Below, piece after piece: positions 19,535-27,392 of a stretch of 38,969 nt of DNA. The position numbers and the translations under genes were made by a program. The notes beneath the pieces were generated by a model. It was given only the letters and a program-made list of their open reading frames with translations. It searched no databases and was not told the DNA's origin. Origin of the DNA: a virus; the IMG/VR virus record IMGVR_UViG_3300021440_000010, positions 1 through 38,969 of that record, one strand, 5' to 3'. The number at the start of each line of letters is the position of its first letter. Position 1 is the stretch's first letter.

Positions 19535-20649
19535 TATCGCCCCCATGCTGACATCATCATTCGCGTTCCGCTGATCCTATACACTTGGCTACCACCACCG
19601 ATAAATTCGTAATTGATCTTCGGAGTATAGTTGTACAAGGATGGGCACGAACTCGGAAGAGCCGACCATGCGGACACGGCAGGGTCGACAGTCAATGCGG
19701 ATACCGTTACTCGCGATGACCACGTTAGATTGGACAACGAGGCTTGACTAACGACTGAAGAACCAGTAAAGGTTCCACCCGTCGAATCGTTGGCTGTATA
19801 GCGAATGCACTCCGGCCAGTTTCCCTTTCCGTACAGCGAAAACTGTGCAGAGTACGCATAGTACTTTACCTCAGTAGGATACCATATCGTCCTAGTGGTA
19901 GTGCGCAGCTCAAAATCATCAGGGAAAAACCCATAGTCGCCAGTAAGGGCATAGTAAGTCAACGGCACGACTGCAGAATTGTAAGCAAGCGTAATCGGGT
20001 TGATTTCGGCACCAGAAGGGATGATGTGCGTATCAATCGTGGAACTGATGGCGGACTCTCCCGGCGGAGCATACTCGTCTACAGGTACTTCGACAAGCTC
20101 CCAGTCTCCGCTCATGGTTCCGCTGCGCCCATACATATCACCTAGTACGCGAGGCTGAAGCCGTGCAAAGAAGCTGGAGTATGCGTTATTTCTGGGGACG
20201 AAATAGCCGATACGGCCCATAATGTTTCCGCTAGTGTATGGATTTCCAGTAACGTATGCGCTATGTATGGTCTTTAACCAACCAGAATTGTAGATCAAAA
20301 ACCTCTTGTAGCCAGATTGATCTCCTATGGTGCTTTCTGGGTCGCCTTGTATAGGCAGCGTTCTGTAGAAAGGCGCTTGCTCGACACCCCAATAGGCAGA
20401 CAGACCAGACATCGGCGCAAAGTAGCTTGAACCATCGGCATAGGGAACCCATTCTGGGTAGCCGTATATAGTCTCGCCGTCGGTAGAATAGTTAAGCACA
20501 CGCGATATTGATGCGGCCATCTGCTTGTCGTACTGACTTGCAGTAGACCATGTCAATGAGTACATGGCCAAGTTCGTGTCTGGAACCGGAACCACCTTAA
20601 TGTAGTATCCGCCAGATTCGAACGCAGAATTTCCACTTCCAATAACCAT
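19534..20649 (-). CDS. Beta-rich tail/fibre-associated protein, 371 aa
   Basis: It is rich in Tyr, Ser, Thr and Gly, with no charged helices and no signal peptide, as is usual for receptor-binding tips or virion decoration proteins. It ends with the strand-like QVYRISGTRMMMSAWGR. It follows the 307-aa gene by 1 nt. I know no family for it. It may act with the 307-aa protein as a distal tail component. Confidence 0.65.
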   Translation of the reverse strand: MVIGSGNSAFESGGYYIKVVPVPDTNLAMYSLTWSTASQYDKQMAASISRVLNYSTDGETIYGYPEWVPYADGSSYFAPMSGLSAYWGVEQAPFYRTLPIQGDPESTIGDQSGYKRFLIYNSGWLKTIHSAYVTGNPYTSGNIMGRIGYFVPRNNAYSSFFARLQPRVLGDMYGRSGTMSGDWELVEVPVDEYAPPGESAISSTIDTHIIPSGAEINPITLAYNSAVVPLTYYALTGDYGFFPDDFELRTTTRTIWYPTEVKYYAYSAQFSLYGKGNWPECIRYTANDSTGGTFTGSSVVSQASLSNLTWSSRVTVSALTVDPAVSAWSALPSSCPSLYNYTPKINYEFIGGGSQVYRISGTRMMMSAWGR

Positions 20650-20650
20650 A

Positions 20651-21574
20651 TTAAATATACCCCGTTGCTGTAACTGTGTAGTGTGATTGCGAGAGATCTA
20701 AAGGGTTCCAGTCTGGGTAGCCTACGATGCCAACATTGAGGGTTACAGACTGGTTTTTCATCTGGTACGGATAGCCACTTGATAGAGTAACCCACTGTGT
20801 AAATGTCGAGGATCCCGCTACCGGAGCGGTGTATAGTGCTGAAGCGGATGCCGAAGCAGAAGCAGACACTGTGCCGAAGTTTCCAGATTGTTGAACAAGG
20901 CCAGATATGCGGTCACCTGGGTACAAATTACGACCGTCCCACCAACCTGGGTCTCCGCTTTGTACAAACTTACCAGACCATGGGCCATAATGATTAGCCG
21001 ACAGATTGGAGTTGATGTTCCTCGAATACGACGCACCAGCCACGATATAAGAGCTCCTGTTTTCTCCAAGCCAGTCATAGGTTACAGCTGTCAAAATAAG
21101 CGAAGCCGTTCCGCTCTTGTCATACCTATTAGCACTTGCCGAATATTCAGCGGTGAAAGGAGCGCCGTATTGATTAAAGTCCCAACGGATTTCGACATCC
21201 CCAGTCATGATACCAGTGGCAGAGTAGAACTTGTTCAGCTCCTTAGCGCTTATAGAAGCAGACGAGATTAACCCAGTACTGCTTAATGCGCTGAATCCAT
21301 TTAAACTGTATGTGGACAGGGCATACTTTCCTGTGATATTCGTAACGACAACCTTACAACCTATAGGTATAGAGAATGTCTTGTGTGTGGTTCCAGCCAT
21401 CCATGATACTAGAGTATCACCACTATACCAGCTCACATTGTAGTAAGCGCCGTTATAAGGCGTTATGTCAAAAGTCGCCTTCGGTATAGACGGCCATACG
21501 GTCACGCCATTGCATATAACGGCTGCAACTGTATTTCCGTTGTAAAGGATGTCTTGCGCAGAACGTAAATCCAT
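20651..21574 (-). CDS. Tail-tip type protein, 307 aa
   Basis: The N-terminus contains DILYNGNTVAAVICNGVTVW, a hallmark of a group of phage minor tail/virion proteins in which a short beta hairpin precedes variable Ig-like domains. The rest is beta-rich and polar (YNVSWYSGDTLVSWMAG, an Ala/Ser run ASASASASALY). The ATG overlaps the stop of the 419-aa fibre (TAATG). Surface or tip exposure is likely by context. Confidence 0.65.
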   Translation of the reverse strand: MDLRSAQDILYNGNTVAAVICNGVTVWPSIPKATFDITPYNGAYYNVSWYSGDTLVSWMAGTTHKTFSIPIGCKVVVTNITGKYALSTYSLNGFSALSSTGLISSASISAKELNKFYSATGIMTGDVEIRWDFNQYGAPFTAEYSASANRYDKSGTASLILTAVTYDWLGENRSSYIVAGASYSRNINSNLSANHYGPWSGKFVQSGDPGWWDGRNLYPGDRISGLVQQSGNFGTVSASASASASALYTAPVAGSSTFTQWVTLSSGYPYQMKNQSVTLNVGIVGYPDWNPLDLSQSHYTVTATGYI

Positions 21575-22833
21575 TATGCATTCCCCGTGACGATGTAGAC
21601 AATATTAGTGCCAGTTGCCAGAGCGGACGCGGAAACGATCTGGATTCTCGGATCGAAGAACGCAGAGTTGTTCACTGAGGACACGGTTCCGCTTGGCCCA
21701 GCAGACAATGAGCTAGGCGCAAGATAGTTTGCGCTGTCAATGCTTACCACGATCGCATTAGCGACTTCAGAAGTAGACAGCGGAGAGGCAAACGCGATGT
21801 TGATGGTGTTTACACCCAACACGCTTGAATGCAGACCGTTACCAGTCATGGTCGAGTCAGTCTCTACACCAGTGAACAAGCCGCCGGATGCAGAAGCTGG
21901 CAAGAAATCGGACGAGGCAGATGCATCCATCTTGCTCGACAATGCGCTGTTGTAAGCATAGTCACCGCTAGGCTGGTATGCGGACATGCCAGACTTCTCT
22001 TGGTATTCAGACAAGTCTACTCCAGTGATAAATCCAGACGGATTAGATGTGGAGTAGAAGTCGGAAGACGCAGAAGCGTCCAGCTTGCTGCTCAGGGCAG
22101 AAGCGTCCGCATAATCACCACTGGGAGCGAATTGACCACTCGCAGACTCAGGGATGTAAGATGATAGCGAAGACTCATAGGCGTAATCCCCAGAAGGTGC
22201 GAACAAACTAGAAGACGAAGCGTCCAGTTTCGAAGAAAGCGAACTGTTGTATGCATAATCACCCGACGGAGCGAACATTCCGGATGCACTTTGTTCGATA
22301 TAGGTTCCGGTAAGGCCAGAAACCGTCGAACTGATGCTCGAAATGTTGTTTGTAACTTCACTTGTAAATGAACTGTATGAGCTCTCGAAGACGTAATCGC
22401 CCGATGGAGCAAAGTTGCTAGATGCGGATGCGTCAAGCTTGCTGGAAAGGGCAGATTCCTTGGCGTAGTCGGTCAAATCCGACGTCGTGATGAACCCGGA
22501 CGGGTTTGTAGCGCTGTAATAATCACCACTTGGTTGGTAGTCCCCGCTTGGCTGGAACATGCTGGAAGCCGTTGCGTCAAGCTTGGCCGACACGACTGCG
22601 GACATGGCTGAGCAGCACTCGTCCACTGCGGACTGGTCGGCCTTGCTGCTGACCATGGAAGACACGATAGAAGACACCACGGACGATTCGACGCCGCCAG
22701 CCAATGCACTGCCAGAAATGCCAGAGATGGCACCGCTGGGGTTGTATTCCAGACCGGAATAAGGTATGTACGCGCTCATGTTGGCGCTGTTGCCCAAGTC
22801 AAGTAATTCACCGATGCTGAGTATTTCTGGCAT
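21574..22833 (-). CDS. Repetitive fibre protein, 419 aa
   Basis: It consists mainly of a 20-30 residue repeat of the form SSKLDASASS-x-FAPSGDYAY-x-S-x-L, with variants such as NPSGFITGVDLSEYQ, the same family of repeats as in fibre 2 (27393-29894). The C-terminal 100 residues are not repetitive (GNGLHSSVLGVNTINIAF and on). It starts at 22833 with AGAGGA 6 nt upstream, behind a recurrent late element and an 11-bp hairpin, so it begins its own unit. Confidence 0.75.
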   Translation of the reverse strand: MPEILSIGELLDLGNSANMSAYIPYSGLEYNPSGAISGISGSALAGGVESSVVSSIVSSMVSSKADQSAVDECCSAMSAVVSAKLDATASSMFQPSGDYQPSGDYYSATNPSGFITTSDLTDYAKESALSSKLDASASSNFAPSGDYVFESSYSSFTSEVTNNISSISSTVSGLTGTYIEQSASGMFAPSGDYAYNSSLSSKLDASSSSLFAPSGDYAYESSLSSYIPESASGQFAPSGDYADASALSSKLDASASSDFYSTSNPSGFITGVDLSEYQEKSGMSAYQPSGDYAYNSALSSKMDASASSDFLPASASGGLFTGVETDSTMTGNGLHSSVLGVNTINIAFASPLSTSEVANAIVVSIDSANYLAPSSLSAGPSGTVSSVNNSAFFDPRIQIVSASALATGTNIVYIVTGNA

Positions 22834-22840
22834 AATAAAT

Positions 22841-22864
22841 CCTCTTTTCAATCCGAAAGTAGGT
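22841..22864 (-). promoter_or_regulatory. Recurrent late element before the 419-aa fibre unit
   Basis: Minus strand CCTACTTTCGGATTGAAAAG, then AGG and ATG at 22833. CCU-a-CUUU (22863-22856) pairs with AAAG-AGG (22847-22841), again with one bulged A. Here the CCTAC is also the 3' arm of the upstream 11-bp hairpin, so two mutually exclusive folds are possible. Confidence 0.68.
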
Positions 22865-22885
22865 CTGGGACTTGCCCAGACCTAC
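22856..22885 (-). terminator. 11-bp hairpin between the 740-aa and 419-aa fibre genes
   Basis: The plus strand shows GTAGGTCTGGG (22859-22869) and CCCAGACCTAC (22875-22885) with a 5-nt loop. Read leftward, the stem is followed by only TTTC, so termination may be partial. It overlaps the recurrent element. Confidence 0.6.
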
Positions 22886-22906
22886 CTATCAGATGTATCT
22901 ATGCCG

Positions 22907-25129
22907 TTAGACTGGCACTGGGTTCGCACCGTCCGTCCAGATGTCAGCCGTGGCAATGTACCACATGGTCGCGGACTCGCCCGGATTGATGTTTGCGGTG
23001 TTTCCGTGGAACGAGTCGGTCTTCACGTTTGCCGATGCTGCGGAACACAAGTTAACGAAGTCAAGACGAGCATCCGCCGTGAGCCCTGTCGGATAGATTT
23101 CCAAGTCGAACGTGTGTACAGCCGCGCCAGTTTCGTGAAACAGATAAGTGAAGTAATGCTGTTGCGGAACGGCGACGAAGGCACCAGCCTTGTTGATACC
23201 GTATGTGGCAGTGCCATTCGGTCTCGACTGGAAGCCGTACAGCGTCTGGTCTGGAAGGCCGCTCATCTTGACGGTACGTGCAGCCCAGTTTCCAGCGCCC
23301 TCGTTGTACTGCGATGCCGCTGTCACTTGATTGCCACCGAAGCCAGTAGACAACGAGTTGCCAGATTCAGACCAGTTGCCAGCAGAGTAGCTGTTCCAGC
23401 GCTGGATCGACGCCGTGTCCACCACTTCCGAAGAATAGTTCGGATAAGCGCCAACCGTGAATTTCAAGCTGGTGCTGTTCAGCTTTACCTCGGTGTTGTT
23501 TACCGCGTCCTCGAAGCGGTAACCGTCATCCTGAAGCGTGATTACGCTTGATGCACTGCCAGTCGTGTTGTAACCAGTCATGCGCATTCCGTACTCGTTG
23601 AACACAGTCTTGGCCTCTGGTCGGCTGTTGTCCTTGTCGTAGGAGCTGAACACAAGGTCACGGCTGGTGAGCGCGTAGAAGTAGTCGCTGTGCAATCCTT
23701 CGAACTTGCCGGAGCATGCGGTAACACCGAGAGGATAACCGCTGGTTCCGTTGCCACTAAGGCCGTAGTTGATGCTCAGACTGTCCAGCTTTCCGTTCCA
23801 GTAAGCGATGCTGGAATGGTTGATTACGGCTGAGTCGCCCGGCGTGTACAGGGTGATACTCGGATAGCGCAAGACGGAGGTGCCGTTGTAGTAGCCGACG
23901 TCTTGCCACATGCCGTTACCAGTGTCGCCCGTTCCCTGATAGCGGTGCGCGGAGAGCCAGTTGTCATCGTACATGTTGCTGCCGAAGTTGCCCACGCCAC
24001 GGATGCCGCCAACAGAGAAGGAAGCAGACTCGTCGCCCCAGCCCGGAAGCGGAACGTCATAGGTGACTCCCTGAACGCCGTAATCCGCATAGGCCGTAGA
24101 ACCGCCCATGTCCGCCCTCACGCGGAAGCCGGATGCCCTTGCCGTGGAGCTTACGTTGTTTCCATTGAGCTCAACAGCGGTAGACAAGACTTTGGTGGAG
24201 TATCCGCTGGACGTGAAGAAGGCGTTGTTGGAGCCGTACGATGCCGTCTTGTCAGATGCCGTCAACTGGATAGGGTCGGACGCGCCCAGCGGAGAGCCAC
24301 TGGTTCCGTTTCCAGTGATGTTGTAGTTCGCCGATACGCCAGTGAACTTGCCGACGGAGCTTCCGTTGATGGAAGTGATGGCAGAGTCGGAGTCAGCCTT
24401 CACTGCACTGTAAGGCACGAAGGCGGACATGCCGGAAGCGTCTTGCTTGGCGTTCCACCGACGGATGGACGACATGTCCACCAGTTCAGAAGAACCGCTT
24501 GCGTTGAATGAAATGTACGGATCTGGACGGTTCTGGTCACTAACTGCAGCAACGATGCTGGTCTGGTTATAGCCAGAGCCGTAGCCGCCGTAGATTCCCA
24601 AGTAAGGCGAATCGACCGTGGTGGCCGTGATGACATTGCACTTGATGTACGAGCAGTCATGCGCAGAGAGCGACATGCTGCGTCCATCGAGCATGCTGTG
24701 AGAATACCAGCCACGATGGTTCTCGGTATCAAGAGCGGACGGCCATTCGTAACCTATCTTGGAATTGGTGAACGAATGCTCCGCAGTCCATGCGGAAGGA
24801 ACCTCGAAGCGGATGCCTGAGTAAGCCAGCTTCATGGAGCTGACTGGATCCTCGGCGCTGCGCTGCGAAGTGAAATGCACTGGGTCGTTTAGACCGAGCA
24901 GCGATGCAGACGTGCCAAGACCAGACAAGTTGCCGTCATGGTACACCGTCGTAAGTGCCATCGGATTGCCTACACCAGAGCCGTCGATTGCTGTGATGAA
25001 GTTGGATCCGGCAGAGTACGAATAAGTGATCTTGGCTTGAGCCGAAATGTTGTCTCTTGCTTGCTTCTGCTCGGCAGTCGAGAAGGCTTGTGCCGTGCTT
25101 GCTAGGACTTTGTTAATTTGTTCGCTCAT
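22907..25129 (-). CDS. Large fibre protein with three internal repeats, 740 aa
   Basis: The N-terminus (STAEQKQARDNISAQAK) is typical of phage tail fibres. The body has three long repeat modules, each ending with a related motif: SSIRRWNAK, SSIAYWNGK and ASIQRWNSY, and each containing GNGTSG-x-PLG or a close form. The C-terminal 90 residues (HYFTYLFHETGAAVHTF and on) form a separate beta-rich tip. AAGGAG precedes the ATG. It lacks the particle-binding N-terminus of fibres 1 and 2, so it may assemble onto one of them. Confidence 0.75.
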   Translation of the reverse strand: MSEQINKVLASTAQAFSTAEQKQARDNISAQAKITYSYSAGSNFITAIDGSGVGNPMALTTVYHDGNLSGLGTSASLLGLNDPVHFTSQRSAEDPVSSMKLAYSGIRFEVPSAWTAEHSFTNSKIGYEWPSALDTENHRGWYSHSMLDGRSMSLSAHDCSYIKCNVITATTVDSPYLGIYGGYGSGYNQTSIVAAVSDQNRPDPYISFNASGSSELVDMSSIRRWNAKQDASGMSAFVPYSAVKADSDSAITSINGSSVGKFTGVSANYNITGNGTSGSPLGASDPIQLTASDKTASYGSNNAFFTSSGYSTKVLSTAVELNGNNVSSTARASGFRVRADMGGSTAYADYGVQGVTYDVPLPGWGDESASFSVGGIRGVGNFGSNMYDDNWLSAHRYQGTGDTGNGMWQDVGYYNGTSVLRYPSITLYTPGDSAVINHSSIAYWNGKLDSLSINYGLSGNGTSGYPLGVTACSGKFEGLHSDYFYALTSRDLVFSSYDKDNSRPEAKTVFNEYGMRMTGYNTTGSASSVITLQDDGYRFEDAVNNTEVKLNSTSLKFTVGAYPNYSSEVVDTASIQRWNSYSAGNWSESGNSLSTGFGGNQVTAASQYNEGAGNWAARTVKMSGLPDQTLYGFQSRPNGTATYGINKAGAFVAVPQQHYFTYLFHETGAAVHTFDLEIYPTGLTADARLDFVNLCSAASANVKTDSFHGNTANINPGESATMWYIATADIWTDGANPVPV

Positions 25130-25138
25130 AAAAGCTCC

Positions 25139-25639
25139 TTAGTTCGACGCTATTCTGTTGATGCCATAAATTCTACGGACGGACATAGATGTTATCGATG
25201 TTACGTTCCCGTTATACAGCTGATACGCTTTTAGTAAATCCAGCGTATTTGCATTAGTGAACTTCCATAAAGAACTTCTGGTGACAAATTGGTTTGCCGT
25301 GCTACCGTTACCATTTAGATTTACAACAGACAACAAAATATTTTTGTTGGTAGTAGCAGTAATGTCCTCACTAAAGAATTCAGACACAATAGGTACAATA
25401 CTGTATTCCACACTTGTCAGGTTATTGCCATAAGTCCACACTATCTTGATTCGTTCGAAGTTAGTATAAGCCTCCGACAAGGTACAAGAACTATTGCTTT
25501 CTGTGTTGCACAGCACGGTCTCGTCAGCCTCGGCCACTACACGGTTGTTATCAATGTCTTCTCTAAGACGTACACCAGTTCCAGCCACGACTGGAACCGC
25601 CGTGACAGGCCCTCTTACTGCTTGCGGATTGATTGCCAT
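25139..25639 (-). CDS. Fibre-tip domain protein, 166 aa
   Basis: It shares a C-terminal module with its two upstream neighbours: DETVL, then LSEAYTNFERIKI, then ending RRIYGINRIASN. The N-terminal 40 residues (GTGVRLREDIDNNRVV) resemble a short fibre cap. AAGGAGA lies 7 nt before the ATG. It is probably a receptor-binding or chaperone-like tip, based on the shared module. Confidence 0.65.
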   Translation of the reverse strand: MAINPQAVRGPVTAVPVVAGTGVRLREDIDNNRVVAEADETVLCNTESNSSCTLSEAYTNFERIKIVWTYGNNLTSVEYSIVPIVSEFFSEDITATTNKNILLSVVNLNGNGSTANQFVTRSSLWKFTNANTLDLLKAYQLYNGNVTSITSMSVRRIYGINRIASN

Positions 25640-25651
25640 ATTAAGTTCTCC

Positions 25652-26140
25652 TTATGCACTGATGCGGTTGATGCCGACGACCTTGTAGACTCTCAGGATA
25701 TTATTGAAGGACTGCGGTGTAATTGTGGTAAGATTCGCCGAATAGATGTCTATAACATTCTTCAATGCCAGTGTTGTTCCAGAGGTGCCTATACCCCCAA
25801 GTACAAAGTGGCTAGAATTATCACACCCAACCAGACCACTAAAGCCATAGTAAATACCGTCTGGTTTACATTTGAATCTGATTCTACCAGGTGCTGATAT
25901 AGAAGTGGAACCACCCTTCCACCCAACAGTGATTTCGATGTCTTCAAAATTTGTGGATGTTTCGCTTAGCACCACACTGGCAACAACTGTACCATCAGCC
26001 GTAAGGTCTTCAAACAGCACGGTCTCGTCCACGCTCACCGTCTTATGGACGTTGTCAATCTTGATGCCTTTCCCAGCCGTGTACACTTGGCCGACCGGGA
26101 TTCCTACTAGCTGTCCAGCTACGCTATTGATTTCTGGCAT
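25652..26140 (-). CDS. Fibre-tip domain protein, 162 aa
   Basis: It is a paralogue of the 166-aa protein and of the C-terminus of the 412-aa fibre: it contains VDETVLFEDL, LSETSTNFEDIEI and the end YKVVGINRISA. AAGGAGG lies in front of the ATG. Free-standing tip domains beside a fibre with a fused copy suggest alternative or mixed tips. Confidence 0.65.
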   Translation of the reverse strand: MPEINSVAGQLVGIPVGQVYTAGKGIKIDNVHKTVSVDETVLFEDLTADGTVVASVVLSETSTNFEDIEITVGWKGGSTSISAPGRIRFKCKPDGIYYGFSGLVGCDNSSHFVLGGIGTSGTTLALKNVIDIYSANLTTITPQSFNNILRVYKVVGINRISA

Positions 26141-26152
26141 ATAAATTCCTCC

Positions 26153-27391
26153 TTACTGTGCCGAGGCCGTGCGGTTGATGCCGACAACACGTTGGATTGT
26201 GGACGGAGATACTGCTGTGTTAACGGAAGTACCCAGGTTGAATTGGTTGAATCTTTGGAATGACAATGCGCTGCCGTTAGCCGAAGGGAACACAAGTCCA
26301 ACATTAAACCTTGCATAAGAGCCGTTTCCAGCAACACCTTGAATGTTAAGCGGAGCACCGTTTCCAGTATCTTCGGCTGACAATTTGATCATCTTGAAAT
26401 CTTGTTGGTTGGTGTCCCCGTAGCCACCAGCATATATGCCGATTCTTTCAAAGTTGGACATAGATTCACTTAACTCAATAGTTGGCGAAGCACTAACCCA
26501 TACCGATGGGCCATCCCACAAAACGGTCTCAATGGAGTTCAATAGGCTCACCCTCAGCGTATTTCCGTCCGGATTGTCGATGTGGATGCCAGGCCCAGCA
26601 ACGATGTCAACTAGGTCGGGCTTGTCTTGAATGTACGACGGAGAAGCACTTGCCGACTCGCTCCAAGAAGCTTGAGCTTGTGCGGTCAGGAAGCCGGACT
26701 CGTTGGCAGTCGTGTAGTAGTTGCCGCTTACAGAGCTGACGGCACTTTCTGCGTAGGCAGAAGCGATGCCACTAACAGCCGCTTCGTCCATTCCGCCGAG
26801 AGCCGATCCGTCAATAGAGGAAATCTGGTCAGCAGTGTTATAACCGAACGTAGGAGTGTAAGCGGTAGTTAAGAACCCGCTTGGGTTGTCAATGCTGTAG
26901 AAAGAACTAGATGCAGAGCTGTCAAGCTTGCTAGACACGGCAGATTCAGCATAGGCAGATGCGATACCGCTTACGGCAGCCTCGTCCATTCCGCCCAGTG
27001 CAGAGCCGTTGATGGAACTGATCTGGTCAGCCGTGTTGTACGCAAAGGACAAAGTATCTTGCTTGCCCGACACTCCGCTCTCCACATACGAAGAAGCGAT
27101 GGCCGATACGGCTGCACTGTCCGGCAATGCGGAGATCAGACGGCCAGTGCCGTCATAGTAGGCGCTGTTCGCCATCGATGCGTTTGCCGCGTTGCCAGCC
27201 CGTTCAGCACTGACAGGTGCGTCGTTAACAGATGTCACATAGGCCGTGCCAGCGTAGAGCTGTGTAGCCGTACTAGACACGACTTGGTAGGCCGAAGCAA
27301 TGGCGGACACGTCCCCAGAATTGGTAGGGGCGTAGCCAGCCGAAGCCGCGCTGATTAAGTTACCCGAAACACTTGATAGAACGTAAGCCAT
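26153..27391 (-). CDS. Repetitive fibre with fused tip domain, 412 aa
   Basis: The N-terminal 250 residues are Ala/Ser-rich repeats, including a near-exact duplicate module YNTADQISSI(N/D)GSALGG followed by MDEAAVSGIASAYAESAVSS. The C-terminal 150 residues are the tip module shared with the next two genes (ETVLWDG, LSESMSNFERIGI, QRVVGINRTASAQ). I chose the ATG at 27391 because GGAGG is 6 nt upstream; the longer reading starts inside fibre 2. Confidence 0.72.
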   Translation of the reverse strand: MAYVLSSVSGNLISAASAGYAPTNSGDVSAIASAYQVVSSTATQLYAGTAYVTSVNDAPVSAERAGNAANASMANSAYYDGTGRLISALPDSAAVSAIASSYVESGVSGKQDTLSFAYNTADQISSINGSALGGMDEAAVSGIASAYAESAVSSKLDSSASSSFYSIDNPSGFLTTAYTPTFGYNTADQISSIDGSALGGMDEAAVSGIASAYAESAVSSVSGNYYTTANESGFLTAQAQASWSESASASPSYIQDKPDLVDIVAGPGIHIDNPDGNTLRVSLLNSIETVLWDGPSVWVSASPTIELSESMSNFERIGIYAGGYGDTNQQDFKMIKLSAEDTGNGAPLNIQGVAGNGSYARFNVGLVFPSANGSALSFQRFNQFNLGTSVNTAVSPSTIQRVVGINRTASAQ

Positions 27392-27392
27392 T

